64,000 nt of DNA from Corylus avellana (taxonomy: Eukaryota; Streptophyta; Magnoliopsida; Fagales; Betulaceae), in contig NC_081541.1 in the NCBI RefSeq assembly GCF_901000735.1, forward strand, positions 1,742,595-1,806,594, in the 5' to 3' direction. The translations under genes and the position numbers were made by a program. Positions 21,707 to 32,365 of the stretch are shown here, one piece after another. Position 1 is the stretch's first letter. Every line of letters begins with the position of its first letter. The notes under the pieces are model-generated. The model had not been told where the DNA came from, made no database searches, and worked only from the letters and a program-made list of their open reading frames with translations.

Positions 21707-24500
21707 ATTACTTTTACCAATTTCATTAGAAATGGTAAGACCAAGAAAACAATGAAAACAATGCCAGAGATAGATGTTTAATTAGTAAAGGATCATCCAA
21801 TTTTATTTATTTATTTTTTTAAAAATAAACCATTATCAAACATTGCAATATAATATATAGCGTGTGGGAAGTTAAGAAATAAAAATTAAAAAATATATAT
21901 AAAAAGAAAAAAAAAATCCAACACTGGCCTGAGTATACTGCTTTAATTACTAGTTGATCATTAAGTTAAACTGATCATATGTACCTTATTTGTGTCTCCT
22001 TAGAGATTATATAAACAATGAAATGAACCTGATAAGCTCGATCGAGGAGATCGAGCAATGGAGATGATGGGGATTCGATCTGGAGAAAGCAAAGAGTGGC
22101 AGCGATTGGATTTGTTGTAGGATTTAAGACTACTCTGCATGCAGCTGCAACTAATAAGCAAGAGCAATGCCAACTGCTGCAATTATAGATCGATATTTAT
22201 TCCTTTATCTTCAAGTCTTTCTTTTTTGTTTTTTCTTTTGTCAACCATCCGTGTGGGACAGACATCCTTTAAGACTTCAAGTCTTTATTTTTTGTTTTTT
22301 TTTTTTCTCAGGGGTCCTTCAAGTTAATTTTACTCCGCAACTGATGAAAATTCAATAGTCATTTATGTTTCCTTGAATAAGTCATATATATATTAATATA
22401 TATGTATATTCTAACATAGTCTTACAAAGTCAAGTCAGCCAGAGATTAATGGTAGTGCAGGAAAAAAAAAAAAAAAAAAAAACAAATGGAACTTGGAAAC
22501 TTCCCAGAATCCAGCCAAATAATATTATGATTAAGGAATATAAGAAAAGTAAGTGATATACTACTTGATCAAACGGGCGGCAAGACAATGACATTTTCAC
22601 CGATGAGCATCGATCTCAGAAAGCAAGAGTAGCTAAAATATTTAGTTTAAAATTTTACTTTTTTATTTTTCACACTAAAACATTTTATATGTTATTCTCT
22701 ATTTTATTTATAGTTTTCTTAAAGAAACAGAGAAAAAAAAAAGAAAAAAGAATTAATATCTTATTGATGTAGTGTGTTATAAATATTTTGATTATAAAGT
22801 ATTTAACTATTCTGTAAGGTTATGTTTGACAAGAGCCGGACTGGAAAAAGGGCTTATGACCCAAAACCTAATTTTTTTTTTTTTCACACTTTTTCTTTCA
22901 AAATCAACTTCAATATTCATACTTTTTACATCAAATCAATTACATTTTATTATTATTCAAATAAAAAAATCACTACAAAACAAAATTTTTTATTTTTTTA
23001 TATAAAACAATCTTACTTTTTTTCTTCCATATCAATTAAATTTACTATAGGACCGATCCACTTCCAAAATCCATTCCTTTGAGAAACATTCTGTTGGATA
23101 AACTCTGGGAACGACTTCACAGCTTCCTTCTCATTATATAACTCCTACGAGATTATGTGCTTATTACGTGGCAAGAAACGTCATCAATCATCATCCAAAA
23201 AAATCTTGAAAATGTCTTAAATTTTTTTTTTTTTTTTAAATCTTGGAAAGGTCTTACCAAAAAACTCTTGAAAATGCATGACGTACATAAATCGTAAGAC
23301 GAGACAAGACAAGACATGCATGACGTACATGCATATAAGACACGACATGTTTATATGAAGCAGCAAAGGTTTTTTGGAATGGAAATACTCGATCGGACCA
23401 AGAAAACACTATTGATAATGTTTGGCATCATGAGACCCAAAATAAAATTGTGAGGTTGAATAGGAAATGTAATAAATAAATAGTTATAAATTTGTGTCTC
23501 CTTAGAGATTATATTATAAACAGTAAAATGAACCTCATAAACTCGAGGAGATCGAGCAAGGGAGACGGCCGGGAGACTCTGCAGCTGCAACTAACAAACA
23601 AGCTAGAGCAACTGCCCAAGTCTTTCCTTTTTGTGTTTTTTTTCTCACAGGCATCCTTCAAGTCTTTCTCGGCAAAGCCTACGACAATTATTAAATTATT
23701 ACTTATTTTAAAAATTTAAATAGATAAAAAGAGAAAATTTTATAATTTAATCAATAAAAATGCTCTTGTATTTTTTTTTTCTTTAGTAAGTATGTGGGAC
23801 TCACTTCTGGATTAATTCCACATATTCAAGTCCTTTTGATAGTTAAGGACCGCTATTACAATATTATGCATATTTTTGTTTTATTTTTGACAACGTAACC
23901 AACCATGTGGTCTTCCTTTTATTTGTTTATTTATTTATTTTTCGATAATTAACTATCGAAAAAAACAAAAAGGAAAGACTTGAAGGATACGTTATCCTTC
24001 AAGTCTTTCCTTTTTGTTTGTTCTTTTCACAGTCATCCTTCAAGTCTTTCTCCGCATCGGATGAAAATTTCATATTCATTCAAAACTAAGTCAGCATTCG
24101 ACAATTATTAGGTCACCATTTATTTTAAAATTTTAAATAAATAAAAAGAGAATAATTTAATAATTTAATCAATAAAAATATTTGTTTTTATTCTCTTGTA
24201 TTATTTTTTTCTTTAGTAAATTTATCTTTTAATATGTGAGACTCACATATATATGAATTTCACATATTCAAATCTCTTTTGATAGTTAAAGGACCTCTTC
24301 TCTAATATGCATGCTAAATGATTTCTTATTTTAAAAGTTTAAGCTGACTAAAAAAAATTAGTTACTAATTCAATAGTTAAACAGTAGTGCCAAAAAAAAA
24401 AAAAAGTAGGAACTTTCCAACAAAATAAAATAATTAAGAAATAATATAAGAAAAGTAAGTTATATATATTGATCACTCCTTGAACTAACTGCCAAGGGTC
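21707..24500 (-). other. Inverted CNGC upstream DNA, two related blocks, no exon seen
   Basis: Read on the minus strand, 21707-22210 matches 45890-46345, the DNA just upstream of exon 1 of copy 3, including TTTATATAATCTCTAAGGAG. A second related block lies at 23480-23660. Both contain ATCCTTCAAGTCTTT-type motifs. The predicted position of exon 1 falls in the gap or palindrome, so the gene body is missing. 22400-23340 is AT-rich filler with poly-A/T tracts. Confidence 0.6.
23941..24019. repeat. Two adjacent perfect hairpins
   Basis: Arms 23963-23989 and 23993-24019 are a perfect 27-bp inverted repeat around the 3-nt loop CGT. Immediately to the left, TTCGATA and TATCGAA form a 7-bp hairpin around ATTAAC (23941-23960). 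The long arm contains GAAAGACTTGAAGGAT, a motif repeated in other CNGC upstream blocks. Confidence 0.9.
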
Positions 24501-24916
24501 CGCTTGATCAAAAGGGAAGGAAAATTCAAGATTCCCAACATGAGGCGGCTAATTAATGCACGCCTACGCTCTCGTTGGATAGCCATCTATTACATTTGTG
24601 GAGAAAATTTAAGAAACGCGCGTCATCCTTCTTGTTCAATCTAGGAGCCACACAATGGTTGCCACAGATCTTGCGGGCTTGAGGCCATACGGTGGCGGCT
24701 AGATATAGATTTGACGACCACGCAGTGGCCATCAAACAAATTTTTTTAGGTTGGCCTTTCAGAATATTCTTTGTCCTAGTACATACAGCAAAAGCATGTT
24801 GTGTCCTTCTTATGTGCATACAGAAATCATCTAATATAATTCTGATCACACATCTAATTATATGATTAACGGTCTTGAATCTTAAAAAACACAAAATAAA
24901 GTTGTCGAGCACTGAC

Positions 24917-25676
24917 CTGGGCATTACTGATGAAGTATAAAAACAATGGCAAACAATAGATTGAAATATTAAAAACTGCGAAGCAGTTTTCCCAAAAATA
25001 GGTACTTGTTTCAAGGTTTTGTCCAAGAAAACTATAAAATTTGAAGAAGTATATATAATATTGTATCAGATAATGACCTAAATCAATGCGTTACATGACA
25101 TGCTCATTGATAACAAATACCGATAAAAACGGATAAAAATTAGCTACAAACTAATCTAATAAAGTGATATATATATATATATATGTTTTTAAAGCATGTG
25201 ACAAGTACATGCTTTGTTATTAATTAAGTATTAAAAAAATGTAAGAAGTGCATGCTATTAAAAAAAACGCGTTTCTTACATGCTAAAAACACTTGGCAAT
25301 TTATTGGACTAGTTGTATGAATTAGCTACGATCTGGTTTTGTAACTAATTTATATATGTATGATAAAAACAATTATGGGGCAACAAAGAGTCCAACATGT
25401 GTAAACCTCAAATTTCGGAGGCCCCACCAGAAAACAATACATGATCTTTTGTGAAATATTTGTGGACGACACACTACCAGATTTAATGGCTTCAAGGAAT
25501 ATTCCAAAATCAACAAGAGATGTATTTGATATTTGTACATGGCAAGTTTAGATATCTAAAAATGTGTAATTTCCTAAATTGCAACCACATTTAAAAGATC
25601 TTCCGGTACATCCAATATGATTTTTAGAGGCTAAGTACGAGCAAGCCATCCCTCGTTGGATAGAAAAAACAAGTAC
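24917..25676 (-). pseudogene. CNGC remnant, minus strand: exons 4 and 5
   Basis: Exon 4 is 25407-25676 and exon 5 is 24917-25031, most similar by eye to copy 4. Exon 4 has lost about 15 nt near its start (the GGLWYF segment), and several changes break the Cys-rich turret, including a stop near ATTTTTAGATATCTAA. Exon 5 keeps the GQNL-region counterpart as GQNL with Trp-Glu-Asn-Cys after it, but carries a 3-nt insertion. Splice sites (ATAG acceptor, GTCAGT donor) remain. Exons 6 and 7 are not found downstream. The following 24550-24900 is intron-like DNA also seen near 61200-61400. This is a dead copy. Confidence 0.8.
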
Positions 25677-26020
25677 CTAAAAGACCAACAAGACTCTTTA
25701 AGGATGAGCAAATTCTGCAGATATGCTAAAAAAAAATAAATAAATTAAAAAAATTAAAAAAGAAGAAGGAGAAACTACTTCCATTTAAAGGGGAAAAAAA
25801 AAATAGTAATACACTTAAAAGGACATCACGTGATTCACGTTGCAATTAAAAACTTTTCGGTAGTAGTTTTTAGTTAATTGGCAAATGAAAACTTGGCCCT
25901 AGCTAGCCCTTATTACATGCAATCTTATTAGTAACAGATTGCGAAGGTGAAGCGTACATTGCACGCCAATAAAAACTACATATTATGGAGCGCACGACAA
26001 AGAGCCCAACATGTGCAAAC

Positions 26021-26080
26021 CTCAAATTTTGGAGGCTCCACCAAAAACAATACATGATCTTTTGAGAAATATTTGTGAAC
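26021..26080 (-). pseudogene. CNGC exon 4 3'-end fragment, cut by LTR element A
   Basis: The minus strand carries the last 60 bp of exon 4 (Gln-Lys-Ile-Met-Tyr-Cys, then a changed WWG region and Asn-Leu) with its GTTTGC donor. The exon is interrupted at about 26083, where the LTR element begins. It is a second minus-strand copy separate from 25407-25676. Confidence 0.7.
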
Positions 26081-26083
26081 TAT

Positions 26084-26437
26084 TAATGCAGATTGTGTAG
26101 TCATCAATTTGTTTTATTTTCTAAACAGTCTTTATTTCGTTATTTTATTAGGTTTAGGATTTTGGGGGTATTTATGTTATATTTTATTAGGTTTAGGGTT
26201 TTGGCTATAAATATATGCTTATAGCCTCCATAGAAAATCAATTTATGTTGATTATTGATTTTTATTAATGCGAATTACTCAGAGTTGAGTTTATTCCTCT
26301 ATTTTCCTTCAAAACCTAGAGAGTATCTAGTTTTGTCAAAAAGATTTCTTAGATCATTGATAGAATCAATAACTAGAAGTATTTATCCGCTATTTATTAA
26401 TGTTCTTCGCTGTAGTCCACTAAGTTACGTTGTATCA
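26084..26437 (+). repeat. 5' LTR of element A
   Basis: 354 bp beginning TAATGCAG (the 3' copy begins TGATGCAT, so the terminal TG has mutated) and ending GTATCA, with the primer site one base later. Confidence 0.75.
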
Positions 26438-26490
26438 GTTGGTATCAGAGTTCAATTACTTTTTGTAAATGGGGAAGAGCAACTGCTTTG

Positions 26491-26615
26491 CAGACATGAA
26501 CGAGGTGCACGTGCGCACGAAGATCGCTTTGCAGACATGAACGAGGTGCACGTGCGCACGGAGACCGCTTTGCAGACATGAACGAGGTGCACATGCGCAC
26601 GGAGAAAGCATGTAA
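26491..26615 (+). repeat. About 40-bp tandem repeat, three copies
   Basis: Units contain CAGACATGAACGAGGTGCAC and a GCGCACGGAGA-like tail, with a few substitutions between units. They lie near the start of the element A interior, possibly within its former gag-like frame (ADMNEVHVRT repeats). Confidence 0.85.
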
Positions 26616-27282
26616 GGAGCAACGAGCAATTCGCTTGCGGCACATAGATGAGAGGTTTGGTGGTCTAACCGTGCGGAAGAAGGGGCGTTTGTGCACCAAA
26701 CACGGGGTCTCTACCAATCACTTGGCCGACATGGATGGTCCAAGCGTTCGTCGTCGTCAACCAAGACCGCGGTACGCGGGGCAAGAGACAAATTTATCGT
26801 TGAGGGTGAACCTGTCAATCCTTATGTGGGGCGTGGAGTGCGTAAGGAATTTTGAATGGTACAAGTTCATATTATATCACGGGATGCAAGCGTCAAGCTC
26901 GACACCCAAAAAGAAAAGATAGAAAAGTTCGAAAAAAAAAGAAGGTGCCTAGGAAGGTGGCAGAGATGACGAATCAATCGGCGATTCGTTGGCAATGCAT
27001 GAAGGATAAAGTGGAGATACTGCGGAAACAAATAGAGGCCTTCACGACCTGAGTTAACAACATGGGTGGCCCTAAAGTTCGTCACCATCAAACAACTCCA
27101 TGCTTTGTGGATGAAGATAATGTGGTCGTTGCTCGTAGGGCGCAATCTCAATGATGGAGGGTATGGAGTGAGACGAAGATGCCGCGACAAGCCAACTTGA
27201 CCATTATTCGCGAACCTCAAATTCATCAACACAATCCATATTTTGTGGAGGAGAAAAGGGAATTTGTGGATGGATAGTTTCA

Positions 27283-27889
27283 GGAATCCGAGTTCATTGA
27301 TGAAGAGTTCAGACATGAATACTTTGGAGATCCTTCGCAAGGATTCGTGTATTGGAATTCTCCACCAACCTATGATGAGGAGTACGAAGAAGATCCGGAA
27401 GAAAGACCCTTGCCATCCGACTTAGGCGATGAGCACGAAGAAGATGGGTTTTTCGCCATGCTTGGCGGTCTCTATCCCGAAGAAGATGACCAAGAGGATG
27501 AATACGAAGAAGATGGGTTTTTTTCCATGTTTGACGGCCTCTACCCCGAAGATGATCAATTGGAAGATGAAGAGCCCATAGATGACATTGTCGATTATGA
27601 AGAGGGTGGTGAAGACCTTTTAGGTGAAGTGCCTAATTTTAATGGTGAAGAGGTTGATTATGTTCATTTCCTTGGTGTTGAAGATATTTTAAATTCTCCA
27701 AACGAAGATTATAGTGAGTTTTATGCGGATGAGGAAAATTATATATTCACAAGGGAAACAATGATTGACCAATTCTTGAGTATTTTCATGGCACGTGGAA
27801 GGGAAAAGGAGCGTGAGAAGTACATCAATTCTGAAGTATTGCCAAGTGGTGTGTGGGGGGCTGTCACGACAACCGCCAAGGTATTCTGA
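27283..27889 (+). pseudogene. Acidic gag-like reading frame of element A
   Basis: An open stretch of about 200 codons after a TAG at 27278, very rich in Asp and Glu. It contains a tandem duplication: EDGFFAMLGGLYPE and then EDGFFSMFDGLYPE. Its first part (SEFIDEEF, then DPSQGFVYWNSPPTYDEEY) is similar to the minus-strand interior of element B. No zinc knuckle or enzyme motif is seen. There is no convincing start codon, and stops lie upstream, so it is probably a decayed frame of an uncharacterised LTR element protein. Confidence 0.5.
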
Positions 27890-28034
27890 TGATGAGGAGC
27901 ATCACGCTTATTGTGAGGTGTTGTCTTGTTTTGATCTTGAGGAAGGACGAGTGGAACGAGTTGATGGGGCATCCGAAGGACCGTGGAAAGAACCGGCCAA
28001 ATTCGAGGACGGATTCTCTCCAACAAGGGGAGAA

Positions 28035-28377
28035 TGATGCATATTGCGTAGTCGTTAGTTTGTTTTATTTTCTAAACAGTCTTTATTTCGTTATTTTATT
28101 AGGTTTTGGGGGTATTTATGTCATATTTTATTATGTTTAAGGTTTTGGGCTATAAATATATGCTTATAGCCTCCATAGAAAATCAGTTTATGTTGATTAT
28201 TGATTTTTATTAATGAGAATCACTCAGAGTTAAGTTTATTCCTCTATTTTACTTCAAAACCTAGAGAGTATCTAGTTTTGTCAAGAAGATTTCTTAGATC
28301 ATTGATAGAATCAAAATCTAGAAGTATTTATCTGCTACTTATTGATGTTCTTCGCTGTAGCCCATTAAGTCACGCTG
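28035..28377 (+). repeat. 3' LTR of element A (right end truncated)
   Basis: Matches the 5' LTR up to TCACGCTG, then breaks into the primer-site region of element B. Confidence 0.75.
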
Positions 28378-29212
28378 TTTTGATACCAATTGACGCCAGG
28401 CAGAACTAGGATTGTTCTGACAGCGTATAATAGCAGCAGGAATTGAAGATAGAAAAGGAAACTCAGGAAGAGAGAAAATAAAAAATAGGGAGGAGAAAAT
28501 CCCTAAGTGCCCCAAATAAGTAAACAGAGAAATAAATCTGAAAGACTTAAATTTCATCTATAGTATAAACTGAATTGAAAAACAACAAAGACTAGATGTC
28601 TTTTTATAGACTTGGCACCTCCTAAATTAACAAGGAAAAGGAAAAGCAAACCTAATTGAAAAAGGAAAACAAATCCTAATAGGAAAGGAAAAACCCAATC
28701 CTTATTGAAAAAGGAAAACTAAAACACACATGCATAATTAAAATAACAATTTTCTAAAATTCCTCCTGCATCAGTCTCTCTAGGTTGGAAAGAACTCACC
28801 CTCAAGTTCAAATCATCTTTTCCTCGATCTTTTGGATGTTCAATTAATCCCTTCTATCCTGTAATTCTCAACATCAATGCAACTTAATACCGGAAGAGAA
28901 ACAATTTATAATCCATCACAAGATGACTGAGAATAGTAGTTTGAAAACTTTTCATATCATATTGAGATACTTCAATCTTCACACGGTATTCATTTATCTT
29001 CTGTCATCGTGCGGCATATAAATCTCCCAAAAAGGATCAACTATTTCTTCCTCATTGAAAATAAAATTTTCCACCACCTCTTGAGAGCTTCATCGTCAAC
29101 ATATATATCATAAGTTTGTGGAAAATTTCAATCCACGAAACATTGAGAAGGATCTTCAACGTTTTCTTCATATTGAAACTCTTCATCAACAAATTTAACT
29201 CCGAAGTCTAAG
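28378..29212 (-). mobile_element. LTR element B: partial relative of element A on the minus strand
   Basis: An LTR-like block (28391-28773, 383 bp) reads TGATGCAGG...GGCGTCA on the minus strand and is followed by the primer-site-like TTGGTATCA (28381-28389). Before it on the same strand lies 28774-29212, which resembles the 3' interior of element A: Glu/Asp-rich frame with Asp-Pro-Ser-Gln, then AACTTGAGGGTGAG before the LTR. So one LTR has interior on its upstream side and a primer site on its downstream side. The element runs into an N gap. Confidence 0.6.
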
Positions 29213-29312
29213 NNNNNNNNNNNNNNNNNNNNNNNNNNNNNNNNNNNNNNNNNNNNNNNNNNNNNNNNNNNNNNNNNNNNNNNNNNNNNNNNNNNNNNNN
29301 NNNNNNNNNNNN
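29213..29312. other. Assembly gap (100 N)
   Basis: The gap interrupts element B's interior. Confidence 0.98.
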
Positions 29313-30160
29313 CTTACCTTTATGCTTCAAATTACCTTAATAATAATAATCCATCATCTTTACCTCGTGAAAGAAAATTATATCAAAAGCTTTGGCATGT
29401 AACTAAAATTCTCATAATACAATACCTACTAATGCCTCAAAATGTAAATATTATGCACAACCTAAGAGCACTAATTCATCCTTAAAACTTTAAGCGTCAC
29501 TTCAATATAGTTTACCTCAATTACAGAAAACCTAACACCTCAAATTCTAAGAATTACCTCAAAGATTTCATGAATTATACCTTAAAGTCATCACGATCAT
29601 CCGAAAATATCAAAATCCTTAAACCACAAATATAAATATCAAAATATCTTATAGATTTTCGGGTATACCTCATTTGCATTTATCCCTGTAATACTTAGAC
29701 ATTCATTTCATGTCACTACGTAATCCTTATTCATCAATCCATATATTACAACATCAATCATAGTGTCATTATTGTCATCAACCAAACCTTAGCCATTACC
29801 AAAAACTCATATAAACTCTTATATCATTCATTCAGTTACAAGAATCATTTCACAGCCGACATCCATAAGACCATTCGTTACCAAGTCATTTACACAATTC
29901 ATCTCAACCTAAATCCATTTTGTCACCAAGTTAATTACACAAATCATCTCGCAACCTAAATTCGTAAAACCATCATACAATTTTTTTTTTTTTTTTTTTT
30001 TTTTTAAAATCATGATCAATAATCTTTTCTAAATCCTTGAGACACCTCAAAATATACTCTTATCGATCGATACTCAAGCAAATTGCCGCAAATCCAAATG
30101 GGCAGATACTATAGATCACAACCTATCTATAAAAAAAAAAAAAAAAAAATCCATCTTCAT
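29313..30160. other. AT-rich spacer with an imperfect tandem repeat, no gene seen
   Basis: No coding signal on either strand. A roughly 55-60 bp imperfect repeat is visible at 29843-29975 (ACCAAGT..ATTACACAA..CATCTC..AACCTAAAT). Poly-T at 29981-30005 and poly-A at 30130-30148. Confidence 0.5.
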
Positions 30161-31439
30161 CTATAAAAATGAAGAATCAACCGACCTCCAAATTATTAAT
30201 AGAGTACCCCCACGAACTTCTTTTAGTACTGCTTGCTGCCACAAAACGTTCAATTTTGGTTCCTAAAAAAAATGGAAAATTGATTACACGAAGACGACAA
30301 TGTACACCATTTTTCATCAATTCATATTCAAATAGACTATTGTACGTATTAGATGGAAAACTACAGAGCGCACAAATAGAATATTTTATTTTATTTCAGC
30401 ATTTCTTCTAGATCTGGTTCATATTCTCTTCTAGAAAATTAATGAAGTAGATAACATCTTTTCGAGTTCACTTGGCCAAATTAAGAAGATAACCCTCAAG
30501 GTTTTAGCACAAAGATAACACTTTAGGAAACGGATGTTACTGGCTCGACTCTTCCCTTCCCGTATTCCATTAAGGCCACTCATATAGAGAAAATGGGTGG
30601 CATGCCCAATAATGTTGACGTTAACTCATAATTACTAAATTTTATCAAAGACACAACGTCCAAATTGAGGATTAATCAATCTCCAAACTATTTAGACCAC
30701 AAAATTCCTAGAAAAAAATATCAACTTTTTCAGTGCAGAAGCAAAAAAAGATATCATTGTGAATAAACTGCATGCACAAAGCAAAGAGTGGCGGGGATAA
30801 GTGGACTAGCTTGTTGTAGGGTTTTAGATTAACCTGTGAAACTACAGATGCAAGTAGTCAACATTTTTTTGCTCTTCTATCTTATAGATACTTACTAGTT
30901 TAATTAGTCAACCATTAACTATAATCTATTCCTCAAGTCTTTCTTTAATTACTTTTCTTTTCTTACTTACCAAACAAAGTTTTATTTATCCCGAAGGACA
31001 AGGAGTAAACCCGGTCTTTAAGCCCCTCAAATAGGGATCTGCATGTCATTTTATCTCACCAATAAACAGCTGTCACATCAATATTTTGCACAGCAATAAC
31101 TAAGTAATGAACAATAGTCTATCTCTCAAGTATTTATTTTTAATTCTTTTTTTGTCTTTCTTAGCAACCGATGAAACTTTAATATATTTCCAAATCACGT
31201 TGGTAAGCTAAAATTGGCAGTTTTGTAAACATGTAGTGTTCTTTTAGTGTCTTTTCAACTGTGATGTGATTTTTAAAATTATCAATAGATTAAAAGTCAA
31301 TAATAATAATCTCAAATTTAAAGATAATTTTAAAAATCACTTTATAGTTGAAAGAATATCGGAAGAACATTAGAAAAACACCTAACATTTTTCTTTTTTA
31401 TTAGCAAGTACCGTAAACATGCATTGGACAAGTCAAACT
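30161..31439 (-). other. Inverted copy of the upstream DNA of CNGC copy 4
   Basis: Read on the minus strand this matches 54440-55800, in the same order: AGTTTGACTTGTCC, the AAAGACTTGAGGAATAG region, the CTGCAGTTTCACAGG-like block, the GTTATCTTCTTTGG region, and finally the segment near 55600-55790. It shows that a copy-4-like gene once existed in inverse orientation. The coding exons that should follow are missing or lie among the remnants at 24917-26080. No TATA run like 55184-55194 survives. Confidence 0.75.
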
Positions 31440-31539
31440 NNNNNNNNNNNNNNNNNNNNNNNNNNNNNNNNNNNNNNNNNNNNNNNNNNNNNNNNNNNNN
31501 NNNNNNNNNNNNNNNNNNNNNNNNNNNNNNNNNNNNNNN
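31440..31539. other. Assembly gap (100 N)
   Basis: The gap interrupts the inverted CNGC segment. Confidence 0.98.
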
Positions 31540-31551
31540 TTTTTAAATAGG

Positions 31552-31614
31552 GGTTACGACGTGGCACATGCCACGTCAGCGGCGTGCGTTACTGTTCACG
31601 CACGCCGCGTAACC
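31552..31614. repeat. Nested GC-rich hairpins (three-way-junction fold)
   Basis: The outer stem GGTTACG/CGTAACC encloses two perfect hairpins: GACGTGGCA (31558-31566) with TGCCACGTC (31569-31577), and GCGGCGTGCGT (31579-31589) with ACGCACGCCGC (31598-31608). The GC content is far above the flanks. It is probably one end of a foldback MITE; the other end may be in the gap just to the left. Related GC-rich arms occur at 63554-63653. Confidence 0.85.
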
Positions 31615-31870
31615 TGTATCATTACTCGCGTTCAAATAGTTAACAGAGATGGTTGTCTTCTCCTGCTTTTTTTATTAACAAAAATAAAAGTTTATGCGTG
31701 ATTGGTACAAAAACTCTTCAAAGTTCCCTTTTAATTAGAGGAATCAACCGGTGCATAACGAGTGCATGTGGTGTCCCTTCTGCATGAATATAGAAACCAT
31801 TTCTAATGTGGTACATAATTATATATATAATCAAGCATCCTAAAGCTTTAAAAAGATGTTGAGCACCAAT

Positions 31871-31983
31871 CTGCACATTTCCAATGAAATACAGAAACAG
31901 CATCAAGGCAATAATTGAGGCAGAAATTGCGAACCAGTTCTCCCAAAAATATGAAATTGTTTGAAGATTTTGACCAAAAGAAA
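31871..31983 (-). pseudogene. CNGC remnant, minus strand: diverged exon 5
   Basis: The minus strand reads FGQNLQTISYFWENWF, then Ala-Ile-Ser and LFLYFIGNVQ, the pore filter and S6 of a CNGC. It keeps GQNL but is more diverged than other copies (for example Cys to Trp after WEN). The donor GT is mutated to AT and no AG precedes it, so both splice sites are lost. No neighbouring exons are found. Confidence 0.75.
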
Positions 31984-32039
31984 TATAAATATTGGAGAAA
32001 ATTTCATGTATGTAATAGCAATATCATAATCAACATATG

Positions 32040-32365
32040 TAGTCAATTTGAATCTCTCTGTTAGATTTTAAATGTTAAAAATAAAACAATGACGTTTATA
32101 ACTCTGACTTTTTTATAAAATTTTAAATTTACCCTTAATTTCAAATTAAAAATAAATATAAATATATATATATATAAATCACTAAGTAACACACGGTTGG
32201 ACCACCTTGTGACCTTTTTTTTTTCAATTTTTTTTTCATTTTTTTAATAAAATAAAATTGAAGGATAATTTTGTCTTTTTTGAGGTTTTAACAGCAAAAA
32301 TTGACGGAGGGTAAATTGACTGCAATTGAAAGTTCAAGGGTCCAAATTAAGAGGTTTCAACGTTT
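32040..32365. mobile_element. Foldback MITE remnant (family of 44923-45417)
   Basis: The block shares with 44923-45417 the ACCACCTTGTGACC-like centre, the AAATTGACGGAGGG..AATTGACTG region and the tail GAAAGTTCAAGGGTCC. It is cut at 32366 by the MULE-like element. Confidence 0.55.

Larger units (their letters stand above)
26084..28377 (+). mobile_element. LTR element A: non-autonomous (LARD-like) retrotransposon
   Basis: Long direct repeats 26084-26437 and 28035-28377 align well by eye, sharing TTCTAAACAGTC, a TATAAATATATGC TATA region and CCTAGAGAGTATC. The first ends at ATCA and is followed by the primer site TTGGTATCAGAG; a purine-rich AAGGGGAGAA precedes the second. The 1.6 kb interior has no protease, integrase or reverse transcriptase, only broken reading frames. 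It sits inside a minus-strand CNGC exon 4. No right-hand target duplication is found, because the right end abuts element B. Confidence 0.75.

Noticed and set aside
26491..26615. Tandem 40-bp units as a CRISPR-like array
   Set aside because: The units are contiguous without spacers, in a plant retroelement.
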